Assembly: GCF_002019665.1 (NCBI RefSeq)
Contig: NZ_KV917375.1
Coordinates: forward strand, 1,472,390 to 1,536,389
Direction of reading: 5' to 3'
DNA from: Sutcliffiella halmapala
GTDB lineage: Bacteria; Bacillota; Bacilli; Bacillales; Bacillaceae_I
Length of the DNA stretch: 64,000 bases
The notes under the pieces are model-generated. The model saw only the letters and a program-made list of their open reading frames with translations, was not told where the DNA came from and searched no databases. The translations under genes and the position numbers were made by a program. Below, in pieces: positions 63,221 through 64,000 of this stretch; position 1 is the stretch's first letter; every line of letters starts with the position of its first letter.

Positions 63221-63730
63221 TTATTGTCTAATTAAAACTGCTGCAGCTTCTTCATGGGTCATGTTCTTTTTCAACTTGAAGGTACCAGCCCTTACACGAG
63301 TTGCTATATCTAAATCTTCTAGATATTTATCAAACTCATCAGCGTCTTTAATAACTCCGGCAGACTCTAAAAGTTCTGTTACTTCATAAGTTGCCATTCC
63401 ATCAGGAATTGTCACATTAAAAGGCTCGTTGGACTCTTCTTTTGGTTCTTCTTCTTCTTTTGGTTCTTCTTTAGGATCTTCCTCTTTTGGCTTTTCACCA
63501 GCGCTTGTTTCTTCCTTTTCTGCTGGTTTTTCCTCAGTTGTTCCTTCTTCTATGGAAGGAAGAAGAGCTTGATATTCTTCCTTTGTAAGTAGGTGCATAT
63601 TGTTTTCCTTAACATATGCACTTATTTCTGCCTCATCCAATGTGCTTGAGCTTACAATCGAATAAGCGACTCCCATAACCCCTGTTGCGAAAATAATTCC
63701 AATTGCGAATGCCCGTAAACTAGTTTTCAT
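63221..63730 (-). CDS. yqzC: YqzC-like membrane-anchored protein with YceG/MltG-type LysM-like domain
   Basis: The 169 residues begin with a signal-anchor helix (LRAFAIGIIFATGVMGVAYS). A long Glu/Lys/Pro-rich linker (about 60-105) follows. A compact C-terminal domain (VTIPDGMATYEVTELLESAGVI to GTFKLKKNMTHEEAA) resembles the N-terminal LysM-like part of MltG lytic transglycosylases. The catalytic transglycosylase domain is absent, so enzyme annotation would be wrong. ATG 63730 is preceded by a run of purines on the reverse strand. It overlaps the upstream yqzD frame by 11 bp. A role at the cell wall is inferred. Confidence 0.85.
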   Translation of the reverse strand: MKTSLRAFAIGIIFATGVMGVAYSIVSSSTLDEAEISAYVKENNMHLLTKEEYQALLPSIEEGTTEEKPAEKEETSAGEKPKEEDPKEEPKEEEEPKEESNEPFNVTIPDGMATYEVTELLESAGVIKDADEFDKYLEDLDIATRVRAGTFKLKKNMTHEEAAAVLIRQ

Positions 63731-64000
63731 TGACTGGGTTCCCTTTCAACTTTGCTGATTGTAAAACACTTTCTACTTTTTCGATAGAAGTGGATGTGAA
63801 TTGTGAAATTTGGGAGGCAGTGTAGCCTTTTTTGAAAAGGGAGATTGTTACATCTTCTTGGCTTACATCTTGATGAGCATTCGTTTTTTCTTTAGGTTTT
63901 TTATTAGGTATAGGTGTTGCTCCAATTAGCAACTCTTCTTCTAACACTTTAATTTTTCTTTCTAGCTTATATTTATCCTGTACAACATCAAATGATAACT
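63720..64000 (-). CDS. yqzD: YqzD-like protein, N-terminus outside window
   Basis: The frame is open on the reverse strand from the window end to the stop at 63720. Its start lies outside; the GTG at 63947 is internal or at best an alternative. The visible part has a Lys/Glu coiled-coil segment (VQDKYKLERKIKVLEEEL), a charged linker and a helix-turn-helix-like end (VTISLFKKGYTASQISQFTSTSIEKVESVL). It overlaps yqzC by 11 bp, and the pair occurs after pst in B. subtilis. The function is unknown; the C-terminal motif would fit DNA binding, which is inference. Confidence 0.75.
   Translation of the reverse strand, partial: LSFDVVQDKYKLERKIKVLEEELLIGATPIPNKKPKEKTNAHQDVSQEDVTISLFKKGYTASQISQFTSTSIEKVESVLQSAKLKGNPVNEN

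Overview
The window is AT-rich, gene-dense DNA from an endospore-forming member of the Bacillaceae or a close relative. Sporulation genes (yqfC, yqfD, yqfZ), a vrrA/yqfQ-type gene, a glycyl T-box and the Bacillus-type order yqxD-dnaG-sigA support this. Gene order follows the Bacillus subtilis dnaJ to pst to yqzCD segment almost gene for gene. I cannot fix the genus from the sequence alone.

Layout. 1-6800: end of dnaJ, then prmA, rsmE, mtaB, deoC (behind a palindromic operator), a small Na/Pi cotransporter (yqeW) divergent from a flavin reductase gene that looks frameshifted, then rpsU and yqeY. 6880-12530: a sigma-W type promoter drives nfeD, floA and a membrane-anchored unknown. yqfC, yqfD and phoH follow. 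12630-21670: pgpH, ybeY, dgkA, cdd, era, yqzL, recO, then a T-box in front of glyQ and glyS. 21885-27090: ccpN (no canonical start codon) with yqfL, then yqxD, dnaG and sigA. 27200-38400: a membrane unknown, a catabolite-controlled acyl-CoA dehydrogenase, cytochrome c550, trmK, yqfO, ispH, yqfQ, cshB, nfo, yqfT and an orphan PAS histidine kinase. 38700-47540: a Zur-boxed znuC-znuB-zur operon, small unknown genes, yqfW, yqfX, ispG, yqfZ, yqgB, a large Na/Pi cotransporter and yqgC. 47650-53490: tRNA-Ser(UGA), a phosphofructokinase gene, sodA, a 37-codon hidden ORF, yqgE and pbpA. 53610-58220: a PhoP-box array and pstS-pstC-pstA-pstB-phoU. 58220-63200: an accessory block between phoU and yqzC, holding a CGNR regulator and a DinB-like protein, a signal peptidase, and a metal-sensing repressor with a P-type ATPase. 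63220-64000: yqzC and the start of yqzD.

Themes. Phosphate is handled three ways here: Pst/PhoU under PhoP boxes, a large cotransporter with a PhoU-like tail, and the short YqeW. Transition metals are handled by a Zur-controlled zinc uptake system and an ArsR/CadC-controlled efflux ATPase. Carbon control appears as CcpN, YqfL, a cre site and an extra-position pfkA. Isoprenoid synthesis has two MEP steps (ispH, ispG). Most of the window is a conserved housekeeping backbone. The unusual material is small: noncanonical or broken starts, two unannotated small genes, degenerate dispersed repeats, and the accessory block near the end. I found no CRISPR array, transposase, prophage or clearly new multi-gene system.
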